From: Symsagittifera roscoffensis
Lineage: Eukaryota; Xenacoelomorpha; Acoela; Convolutidae
Assembly: GCF_963678635.1 (NCBI RefSeq)
Contig: NC_087065.1
Location: 15,070,019-15,134,018 of the forward strand
Direction: 5' to 3'
Length of the DNA: 64,000 nucleotides
The notes under the pieces are model-generated. The model was not told the origin of the DNA. It was given only the letters and a program-made list of their open reading frames with translations, and did not search any database. The translations under genes were made by a program, and so were the position numbers. Positions within the stretch are counted from its first letter, which is position 1. Every line of letters starts with the position of its first letter. Below, piece after piece: positions 31,041 to 40,114 of this stretch.

Positions 31041-32097
31041 ATCGGGACCGCGTTCCCCAGTTTGGGACTGGGTTACTGTTGATTGTCTGGGTCAACACGA
31101 CTTTCTCGTCGGTGGTAGTAGTTTGCGTCTTCCTGCGTTTTCTTTTTGTTTACCCGCTCTGGTGATGGTGCGCCGTTTTCCGAAGTCTATGAGCCCGAGT
31201 CATCCGACAAGGCTGATGTGTCGCTCTTAAATTGCTTCTTTTGTGTGGTTTCCGCTGTGTTTGATTTCATATGGAGCTTCCATTCCCTTGTTGGTGTTCG
31301 TTGTGCTGGTTTTTCTGTTGTTTGCTTTCCTGTAGCTTTTATTTTGATTGGACTGTCCTGTAACTCACTCGAGTTAGCTTCATTTGTAGCCCCGTTATGT
31401 CCTCTCGGAACATAGGATGTTGTGGTGCGTTAGGATCTTCAAAATCTAGAAAACGCAAACAAGGCCATGTTCTCTGAGTGGATTTATATGGCACGTAGTC
31501 GCTAAGTCGTGACGGCCGGCATGGAGCGTAGATTAAAGGACTAAGAACAAACGCAACCCCACTAGATTTTTATGTTCTTGTTTGTCTTCATTTTGATTTT
31601 ACCCACGCTGTGTGTGGCGTGTCTGTTAAAATTTTTCCATCGGTTGTTTTGTCTTTTTGTTCAAACGTTTTTGGTTCTTTCACTTTCGTTGCCAAAATAG
31701 TTTTTTTTCCGTGCTACTTGTTCTTTTCGTTTGTCAAAATTTGGTTCGGCCTGTTGCTTAATACCTTTGAATCTTACGTTTAATTTTTCAAGAGCTATTG
31801 CTGGCTTAGTATTCACACCTGTGATTGATGGTTGTGGGCTATCTTTAGCTGGTGTGTGTTGAATGATTGCAGGCTCCGTGATTCTTCTTTTTGCCCTGAT
31901 CTCGTCCTCCGACCACTTTCGAAGGTCGGACATTATTTCCACTGGAATTTTAGGTTGCATCAGGTTTTCCCATCTAAAAAGGCGTGTTTGGCGTTTTTCC
32001 CAAATTAAATTGTCTGGTGAACTATTTGTTGCTTTGTTTGAAAGTGGGTTATTGACTTTTCTACCCATATGCGCTTCAAATGGTGTTTTTTTTTGTT
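31041..32097 (-). repeat. Internal duplication block A, copy 2
   Basis: Copy of 26824-27805. At its right end (32097) it is fused directly to RT sequence of block B (32099 onward). Most of RT, RNase H and the integrase core are therefore deleted in this unit. Confidence 0.85.
31661..32068 (-). pseudogene. Gypsy integrase C-terminal fragment, copy in short unit
   Basis: MGRKVNNPLSNKATNSSP and KWSEDEIRAKRRITEP match the integrase tail at 27514-27978. This copy keeps an extra segment ending VARKKNYFGNESERTKNV that the other copy lacks. It is joined upstream to an RT fragment and has no catalytic core. Confidence 0.6.
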
Positions 32098-32148
32098 ATT
32101 CGCAATGTGTTTTCCTCCAACGATACTTTGATAATAATTAGTATATCC

Positions 32149-32660
32149 TTAAGATGTGCGTATGTATTTTTGCAATTTGTTAGCGTGATATCGGTTGCTT
32201 TTTGTATTTCTGCCGGCATATCCGTGAGGCCATAAAAACCTGCTGGAAATTGGTAGCTTCCGTGGCGTTTCTCCGAATGAGGCTAAAGTTGCACTGCTCT
32301 CGGGTTTGTCTATCCAAAGGGATTTGCGATCAAACAAATCATAATTCAAGGGACGAGAAGAACAATTTTTCTTTTGTGTTAGAATTTATTTGTTTTTGCA
32401 ATGTTGTCAAGAAGTTGCTCTAAATATGGCAAAAAATGTTTGTTTTTCTGGAGGAACTTTTTAATTTTCTTCAAATCTAACGCCATTTTACCATTTGATC
32501 TGTTTCAGCACGATCGGGCTGGTGAGTTGTTTATCTGAGCGTTTGTCTAACGTCACAAAAACTTTCTGTTCTATAAACTTACTCAATTCTGTTTCAACAT
32601 TTTCTTGAGGATGAATCGGGATTCAGCGGCCATTTTGCTGGATAGGAGTCACGTCCGGAA
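32149..32660 (-). pseudogene. Gypsy reverse transcriptase, first copy, truncated
   Basis: The frame at 32349-32149 repeats MNYDLFDRKSLWIDKPESSA and then shifts out of frame. Upstream frames (about 32660-32480) hold the RT N-terminal region. It is truncated by fusion to the integrase tail at 32098. Confidence 0.55.
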
Positions 32661-32971
32661 TAAACTGTGCTTTCATCACGTGGTTTTTTGCTCTTCCTAT
32701 TGAATAATTGCGTTAAGTTTTCCTTCACCCACTGTTTTATTTCTATATTTGACTTCTCCCCCTCGTCCAAATTGAGCATTTGATTTTTTTGTGGTTTTTT
32801 TGTAATATTTTCATTCCAATATGTGGTAGTAGCTTTCGACCGGTTATATTTGCTTTTTGATCGTCCATCGCAATAAATGGTGTTGATTAAATTTGTACAT
32901 CTCCCGGATTCGAGCGCGATGATTAGCTGTGCTTTTGGTATAATCGGTTTCGCCTTGTAGCATGCCAAGTT

Positions 32972-33226
32972 TCAAACGTCCTCCTCCGTGGGGATAAATT
33001 TGAATATTGTTGAGCTGTCGTTTAGTTGCAGGCGACGTGCTATTGTCTTGTTTAACAAGGACATAGGACTGCCAGAATCGGCGATAGCAAATATGAGATA
33101 GCATTTTGTCTTGAGTTTTACCAAATGTTCAATTAAGTCTTCTTCATTGAATTTCGCTGACGTTTTGACTTCGAATACTTCAACGACTGCCATCTTGGAA
33201 TTCTTATCTCTTTGAGTTTTTTCCAC
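32972..33226 (-). pseudogene. Gypsy aspartic protease, first copy
   Basis: An 84-codon frame with FAIADSGSPMSLLNKTIARR (D-S-G catalytic motif), preceded by VKTSAKFNEEDLIEHLVKL. It follows the gag frame (33357-33133) with a frame change and is nearly the same as the copy at 30759-31040. Confidence 0.7.
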
Positions 33227-34218
33227 CCGTTCTGTGACGTGAACTCGGCAAATGCAACTGCGTCATTTTCTTCTATACTTTGCGTTGGATCGTCATCTGC
33301 GATGGGTTGTTCTTCGTTGATAATTTGTAGGAAGTTGACTTTTGTCTCTTGCTTCACATTTTTTTTGTGAAACCTTAGGTTCGAATGTTTTTCCGCACTT
33401 GTAGCCTTGTTTTTGCTGCTGTTGTTCTGATTTTGTAAATTCCTGTTTTGATTTTGGCGTGGGTAATTTTGGTGTCCTTGTGTGTATCTGCCCTTATTTT
33501 TGTTTGTTTTGTGGCAGGCTACTCCGGCCTCGAGGTTGATTGTAGCCTATTGTTTCTTGCCATCTGATGATGATGATCCGAATGGATTCTTTTCATAGTT
33601 TTTGCTATGTTCAATATCTGTACCACGTCTGATGGCGTATTCATATGCGTCCTGTGGTGATAGGGTAATTCCTCTAGTAATTCCTCTTCAATCTTATCAT
33701 TATGCATGTTTGCGGTGAACATGTCCCGAACCCATTCGTCTCTGTGTTCTTCGCAGTCTGCTCTTGATGCGAAATCAACTAACTCAACGTGAAATTGCTC
33801 TAGCAACTCATTTTTTTCTCTTTCCGACCAATAAAATGCGATAACTTTTTCTGTGACGTTAAAATCTTGCATTACTCGCATGAGCAATTTTGTCATTGTA
33901 GATTGTATGTCCGGTTATGGACATTTTTAAAGTACCTGTCTTGGTCCATCTGTGCTAGGCAGAGATACGAATATCTCTTCACCTAGGCATCTGCTTCTTC
34001 CCATGGTACTGAATTAGATAAGAAGCCCTTTTCGCATTTAGGCATCGGTTTTCCCATCCGAAGCGTTTTTCTTGATTTCTGATTTCTTTGTATTTTCTTT
34101 GAGCGTCTGTTTCCCCCGTTGTTTCAACTTCTAAAACTGGTTCTGGCGGATCGACGAGTTCAAGTTTGTCTCGTAAAAAATTTCGAACATCGATCCCGTC
34201 CTTTGTGCTAATTGCCAT
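33133..34218 (-). pseudogene. Gypsy gag, in three frames
   Basis: ATG at 34218 (MAISTKDGIDVRNFLRDK) opens the N-terminal part (to 33979). The capsid-like part at 33896-33519 has NELLEQFHVELVDFASRADC and WVRDMFTANMHNDKIEEELL, typical of retrotransposon gag. A Gln/Asn/Lys-rich stretch and a possible degenerate zinc knuckle near 33380-33410 follow, then 33357-33133. Stops and frameshifts separate the pieces. Gag would form the particle that packages element RNA. Confidence 0.75.
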
Positions 34219-34312
34219 TTCGACAATCGCGGCCCACTTGGACCATTCTAATGGCGGTTCCGCTGGAGCTTTTTCGCAAAAAGGAATAATGCTAGGTGGA
34301 TTTTTTGTGAAT

Positions 34313-34328
34313 CCTGCTGGCTAAGCCA
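34313..34328 (-). other. Candidate primer binding site
   Basis: Directly inside the 5' LTR the minus strand reads TGGCTTAGCCAGCAGG. The leading TGG in contact with the LTR is as expected for pairing with a tRNA CCA end. The tRNA is not identified. Confidence 0.5.
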
Positions 34329-34570
34329 TGTCATACCGCTGGATATAATAACTGTTAATATTGAATACGAACGGAATGGTAAGCGACAAATAACATCAAC
34401 TGAGAACTCAAGAAAAACAACTAGTTCGGAATGCCTTTATTTACTATCCAACCAAAATTTTGTGATTTTGCGCATTCGTTACATCATACAAGGTCAACTG
34501 ACCAGCTCAACGCAGTGAGCTAAAATCAAAATAAATCAATCACTAACTTTGCCAATCCGGACGGATGACA
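34329..34570 (-). repeat. 5' LTR of the gypsy element (242 bp)
   Basis: TGTCATACCGC...GGATGACA. Same length as the LTR at 26237-26478 and about 85% identical by eye. Confidence 0.85.
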
Positions 34571-35949
34571 ATCCGTCTCGAAATGTAGTAAAATTTTTAA
34601 ATAGATCAACAGCAAATGCCACTGGCTCCCTTCAATGAAATTATCAATATTTGATTTCAAATACAAGCAAGTGAAACGGACAACTGCGACGTGACACATC
34701 CTTAGGTAGAGAAGTGATTTAGCTAATGTAAAGTTAGTAAACTCGGCTTTTCTTTACGTTTTTAGAACTAACAATTTACAAGGAAAATTCATAAGAGGGT
34801 AGCTCTAATAGTTTTCTCTTGGCCTATTTCAAAAACTTTTTTTTTGCGGAAAGTCAAAATAAACGTTGTCCGAAATGCAAATAGTGAAAACAAACTTTTT
34901 AAATTTAGAAAAAAATGAATTTGCAACTGTTTCTGGCCACTGGAGCAAAAGAAAAACAAGGGACTGTTTTTTTTGTAATTACGCTAAGGGTTGTAGCGAA
35001 AAAAAACCCGTACGCATTAAAATCAAAAAATTTCTAGAGCGTTCTATCATACTGTAATAAAATGAAGCAATTAGGTTGTTTTTACGGCAAAAAAACTCTT
35101 AATGTTCAGTACAATCGAACTGTGTNNNNNNNNNNNNNNNNNNNNNNNNNNNNNNNNNNNNNNNNNNNNNNNNNNNNNNNNNNNNNNNNNNNNNNNNNNN
35201 NNNNNNNNNNNNNNNNNNNNNNNNNNNNNNNNNNNNNNNNNNNNNNNNNNNNNNNNNNNNNNNNNNNNNNNNNNNNNNNNNNNNNNNNNNNNNNNNNNNN
35301 NNNNNNNNNNNNNNNNNNNNNNNNNATTTCAGTTTGGTTTTTTGGCGCGCCGAAAAAAAGAATAGATGACAGAAAAAAGGAAAGAATTTACTGATAATTT
35401 ATTATTGGGAGATCGGGAAATGTTTGAAAAGTATTGCAGAGGCCAATACAGACCATTTTTATTTCCACCTGGACATTCACAACAGCGAATTGACACGTAC
35501 GAAAGTTCATCCTGAGAGATTAAAAAGTGCATTAGGTCTTCCAAAAAATTCTATCTGCTTGAGCAAATCAGAAAACATTTTCCAGTTGATTTAACAATTT
35601 TTTTCAACAAGGAAACGCATTTGTTTTGTTTTTGAATTTTCACACAGTATGTTCAATTTCTCTAGTATGCAAAGATTTTTCTATTTAATGGCACCGTGTT
35701 TAAATGACAGTGTAATGCTGAACTTTTTAAGATTGCGACGTAAACTTGGATTCAAAAATTACCAAAGATTTCAAGATTATGAAGCAGAAGCAAAATTTAC
35801 TGATGTCTTGAAAACTTAGACGAGCCAATTATGGTACTGCATGGTTCAAATACAATCACTTCCTCTTCAGAAATTAGGAATCAAACCACGATCCAAAAAT
35901 CTGCTCCTCAGGAAAAACTAAGCCCAACTAAAAGAAGTCCGAGAAGTAT
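34571..35949. other. AT-rich DNA with an assembly gap and weak coding remnants
   Basis: Contains a 200-N gap. A 63-codon plus frame at 34866-35057 (TRDCFFCNYAKGCSEKKP, Cys-rich) and fragments after the gap (GDREMFEKYCRGQYRPFLFP at about 35415-35475, MFNFSSMQRFFYLMAP at 35649-35819) look protein-like but do not connect. I could not place them in a family. Confidence 0.35.
35126..35325. other. Assembly gap, 200 N
   Basis: A run of exactly 200 N, probably a fixed-size placeholder. The two frames shown across it are not real coding evidence. Confidence 0.99.
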
Positions 35950-36049
35950 TGAGTTATGACCTATTGGTTATACTCATAGAGTAATTTCAGATAAGGTTCA
36001 CCGTCTGCTCGTCACGTTATCTTATTTTCGGCCGGATAGATTCGTGCAA
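35950..36049 (+). repeat. Dispersed repeat copy 2 (partner at 2220-2311)
   Basis: Same orientation as the first copy. It differs mainly by an internal TTCACCGTC segment absent from copy 1. Flanks on both sides are unrelated to those of copy 1. Confidence 0.75.
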
Positions 36050-36937
36050 CTTCTTGATCTAATACCGATCTTAATCTTAACTCTTTTATCTCCTAGTCTA
36101 TACGTGGATCGGTACGTGTAGTCAACATCGAGATGGTCATTGGTCTGGTTCAATGGTTTTCCTTTGCTGCGATGTTGTCTATACCATAAATACTTTGAGG
36201 GTAGTGACTTAAGGCAGCAAATCGAATATATTTGCCATTCCAAAGTTGGCAAAGTCTTTGCTGCTCGTTCTTCGGCGTGCTTTTCTTGTTTCATTTGGTT
36301 GTGGTGAAACTTGAAAATGGTTTTCAAAAGAATATTTTATCCAGTTTTCAATTTAGTTTTAATCTGTTTTGAGTACCGTGGGATTTTCCTTCTTAGTCAA
36401 GCTATTAGCTTCTGGTTTGTGACGCTAGTAAGCTGCGTTGGTTATTTAGTTAGAGTTGTTATCAGTAAAATTTGAAACTTAAAATTCATTATTTACACAA
36501 TCTCTTCGTGCGCGAGCTGTGCGATTGTGGAAAGAGAGTGTGATTTATGGACGAGTGAATGATTTCAAATTTATTTAAAAAAGCGTCATGGAAAAGGTTA
36601 GTACTCTTTTAATTCATTTGCAAATTTTTATGAATTTACTACAAAGAAATATTTTTTATTGCTTTTGGGGGTTAAAGGTTTATGAAATTACTGCTGTGTA
36701 GAGGGAGATTTTATTGCTTTAGAGAACTCAACTTATGAATTTTATTCTATTTAAAAGTAAATTTTATTGCTTTTAATTACATACTGCAATTGTTAAAATG
36801 AATTTAAAAGTTAAAGAAAAGATTTTCCAATTTTTTATTTGTTTTCGTTTGTTTTAGATGATTGAAGGATGTGAAACATTTTTAAAGAATGGTTAGTTGT
36901 GTTTGGAATTTATTAAATTAAAATACTTAATTATACT
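36050..36937. other. AT-rich DNA, no supported gene
   Basis: A minus frame at 36022-36327 (MKTIFKFHHNQMKQEKHA...) runs into the dispersed repeat and is not supported by any motif. The remainder (36330-36935) holds nothing recognisable. Confidence 0.4.
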
Positions 36938-38269
36938 TACTGAGGGTCGTCGTCGGCAAAAATACATATGGGAAAACATTGTGAATTGTGTCCGATGATA
37001 ATAGGAGTCTGGCAAGCAAGCGGATGTTGGAATTAGTTTGTAGGAGATGCCATAGAAGTTTAAGAAGAATGGTGAAGCATATTTAGAGTTAATAAAAGTC
37101 AATCGATGTTTTGGGTTTGGTGATGGTCTATTAGTTGTGTACTAGTGTTGGATAGTTTATAATAATTGTATGTGTGAGTTTGTTTTGTGCGTAAAATTAT
37201 TTGGTATGAGCAGTGTAAGTCACGTTCTTCTGTTGGTAGAAAATTGAAAGTTAGTGAGAAATAATAAGTTTACTAAAAAAAATTGAAGGCTTCCATGTCA
37301 CGAAGTGTTTTGGATATAATAATATCACATTTTTTTTCATGCAGTTGGTGACAAATATATATTAAGATTTTACAAAAAGCTATTTCAGTTAGTTGGGGAT
37401 TAGCATTTGTATCGTCTTTTAAAAATGTATCTTCCATATAGCGTGCAATAGCGTGATCATAGTGGTTAATTGAGATTCGGTTTAATTTTCGTGCAACAAA
37501 CCTATTTGGTGTTTGGGTTGGTCTGATGGTTGTGAACTATTTTTCATGACGTGCTGTGGTTAGTTGATATAGTCGAGTTTGTCATAATTCATTGTTTTCT
37601 TGGTTATTTTTTTATATAATGGAAGTTATAATGGGTCAGTGAAATGGTAATATGATGTCCATGAAACTGTGAGAAACAGGGCATTTTCGTCAACGTAATT
37701 TCGTTGATCGGTGTCAGTAAATTGCTAGCAATTCTGGGAAGAATGGTAAGCCCATTTGTAGAAATTCTTTTGTGTTAGTGTGGAGTGGATGAACGGAATG
37801 TCATTCGAGGAGGTCGGATTTGGGAAGCTTTACGGTATTGGGATGTTTCCGTTCAAATAGTCGGTGGGCTCAGGTTTCTTCAATTGTGAATTCTGGGTTG
37901 GAGGATACGGAGGATGTAATGGACTGTGATAAGTGATGAATTGTTGGTGATTAGGATTTTAAAGCTGTTGTTGTATGGTTATGAAATTATCAAGTTAGTT
38001 TTCGAGTTCTTCATTAACGGGGATAGGGGGGTCGGTTCGGGTCGGTCGCTGGTCATTGGGGAGAAAACTCGGGTTGCTTCAGTGTGGGAAGAAGGGGCTG
38101 GGGAATGTTCATCGGGAGTTGGGGTGTGGAGTGGGCGGGAGGGTGGTTGCGAAAAAGTGGACGTGCCGGGCTCGGAATTTTGGAATTTATCTGGAGCTTT
38201 AATATCAGAGTTGTGAAATTGTGAGATGGCCTGAGAAACTGTGTGTGTAGAAGTATCATCAGAATTCAT
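36938..38269 (-). pseudogene. Unrecognised virus-like gene downstream of the glycoprotein remnant
   Basis: ATG at 38269 (MNSDDTSTHTVSQAISQF) starts a Pro/Ser/Thr-rich region (STFSQPPSRPLHTPTPDEH). Protein-like sense continues through frame changes and several stops: HSPLHPPYPPTQNSQLKK, then QRNYVDENALFLTVSWTSYY near 37650. Near 37500-37300 it reads RKLNRISINHYDHAIARYM and EIAFCKILIYICHQLHEKK, and the last sensible stretch is near 36950. It follows the glycoprotein-like gene on the same strand. A disordered N-terminus with a helical body would fit a viral nucleoprotein or gag, but no motif proves it. Confidence 0.3.
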
Positions 38270-38689
38270 GCTTGGTTAATTATTAGTGTATGATGATACG
38301 GGAGATGGAGTGAGATCAGAGATTGATATGTTAGGAGATTGACGTTGGAGATTGGATGGGTAAGAAAAGGAACGGTTGAGGGATCCAATCTGGCGGCTCA
38401 TCGTGGGCTAAAAAAATGGTTGTTCTGAGAACGGAAATTAGTGGTATGTGGCTGTTCTATGATTTTTTCATATGTTTCTCCTTTATTTGGTTGATGGGCT
38501 TTTATATGAGTAACTGGACTTTGTGGGTAGCTATGACTTGTAGAGATGTACTCTGTCACGGCTGTATTTCTATAGTTTCGTGTTTTTAAAGATAACGGTT
38601 AGTTATAAGGTAAATTGTGTAATTGTGGTGCAGTAGGGGTTGTATTTTTGTTGTCTTGCGAATTATCAATTGCATTTGGTGTGGTTGAT

Positions 38690-39186
38690 AGCTTTTTATT
38701 GTATTCATTTATTGAGCGTCTAGAAGAATTTTGTTAGTTGAGGTCGAAAACATTCCAAAAAATACTGCGAATAGTATGCATGCTACACTTGATTGTTTAC
38801 TTGTGTTGGTATTGCGCATGTGCTATAAATAATTTTAATAATGAGAAGAGAAGTCCAAAAAATTAAACATTGCGTGTAATATAGTTAATTTTTCTAAGAT
38901 GTAGTAGGGCCATCCTAGAACGGCGAGAAGTTCGTTCTTTACCTTTACAAAACTAAAAATATTATTAGGTGAAATATCTTGTGGACGGCATTTTTTGCCA
39001 TTTAGTTAAATGTAATCCTTTAGATCTTCAAAATATCCACTGTAGTCTTGTGTATAGATTACTGAAAATCCTGCAGTTTTTGCAAGTTTTCCTAATTTCT
39101 GGACAATGGATTGTCGTTGTATTGTATACATTCTTGTAAAGTTTTCTTGAATTTGTGATGTTTTATATCTGAGCTAGAGTATACAC
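38690..39186 (-). pseudogene. Glycoprotein-like remnant, C-terminal half
   Basis: Minus-strand reading from the edge of the giant LTR element gives RMYTIQRQSIVQKLGKLAKT, IYTQDYSGYFEDLKDYI, a stop near 39010, then FVKVKNELLAVLGWPYYILE and a hydrophobic membrane-anchor-like segment (VACILFAVFFGMFS near 38770). It is the probable continuation of the remnant at 63375-63849, separated by the inserted element. Several stops and a shift make it a fossil. Confidence 0.4.
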
Positions 39187-40114
39187 TGTGACATTCGACC
39201 AGAATGGACAAAATTCAAACTCTGCAGTCTAGGAATTTTTAGCAGCGAACCTTCCGACTTGGCGATTTAGAAGGAATAAGAACGTTATTCGAACGATTGG
39301 ACATATTGTGAAGGCTGAAGGATTCGAAAATTCCTAAATTTTAAATTGTCGAAGCGATGACGTAACGATTTTCAGAAACGTCAAAAACGGCCATTTTGGC
39401 AAAAAAGCTAAAAAGCGACACAACAACGATAGTTGCTCTGACGAAAACAACGAAGACTGTGATTAAAAAAACCACAGAGAGAAAGAGAAGTAACAGAGAC
39501 CGCTCCGAGTTGCAACTATTGTGTCGCTACAATAGTTGCAAGGGCAGTTGCTAACAACAGTGAGGGGTGGAAACCAGCCTTCCGGATTACAGAGAAATCA
39601 AGCTTAACGTGCTTGATTCAGTGGATTCGAGAATCCGGAGGGGTTTAGGGACTGAGAAATTTATCATTTTATATGAACTTTCAGCTTCCCTGTCATGTCC
39701 TGAACTGAATTTAATTAACATCCGAATTCATTCTACTGAGATGAGAAGCTAGGAGTTGGGGGAAAGGGTTGATCCATCTTCGATGGAGATGATGATTTTT
39801 ATCTACTGAACAAAAACAATAATAATTCAATAAATAGTAGTAGCCCTGTTTTTAGGAGTGACCTCGTGGTCCGGGGATACTAAGACCCAGCCATGAGCTC
39901 ACTATTTCTGCATGTAATTAAGTTAATTTGAGTGTTTTGACCGAAGCCGAAAGCAGTAACGTTTTTTGTCGACCCGATGTTAGAAAAGACCACCGAAAGT
40001 ACTGGCTTGGTAGAGACGGTGAAAACCATGTAAAGCTCTGTTTAGACGTTAGCCAGTCGTCTTAAGACTTAGTTTTATTTTCCGTCGATATGTATCTTCC
40101 GGGCGAATGTTACA
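39187..40114 (+). repeat. 5' LTR (928 bp)
   Basis: Begins TGTGACATTCG and ends CGAATGTTACA, imperfect inverted ends with TG...CA. It contains AATAAATAGTAG (possible polyadenylation signal near 39830) and one AATCCGGAGGGGTTT unit like those of the leader. About 29 substitutions and 2 single-base indels separate it from the 3' LTR by eye. Confidence 0.95.

Larger units (their letters stand above)
32099..33248 (-). repeat. Internal duplication block B, copy 1
   Basis: Protease-to-RT segment still attached to gag on its right. Partner of 29892-31040. Confidence 0.85.
26237..34570 (-). mobile_element. Old Ty3/gypsy LTR retrotransposon with internal tandem duplication
   Basis: Bounded by two 242-bp LTRs starting TGTCATACCGC and ending GGATGACA. 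Order on the minus strand: LTR, primer-binding-like site, gag, protease, RT, part of integrase, a second protease-RT-integrase block, purine tract, LTR. The LTRs differ at roughly 13-15% of positions, so the insertion is old. Flanking pentamers (ATTTG at 26232-26236, ATCCG at 34571-34575) match at 3 of 5, so no clean target duplication survives. All frames are broken. Confidence 0.88.

Noticed and set aside
29094-31415. Several plus-strand hydrophobic ORFs in the gypsy element (for example 31146-31415)
   Set aside because: They are antisense to the minus-strand pol remnants and repeated because the block is duplicated.
35062-35394. ORFs of 110 and 87 codons across the gap
   Set aside because: Most of their length is N. 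They are not coding evidence.
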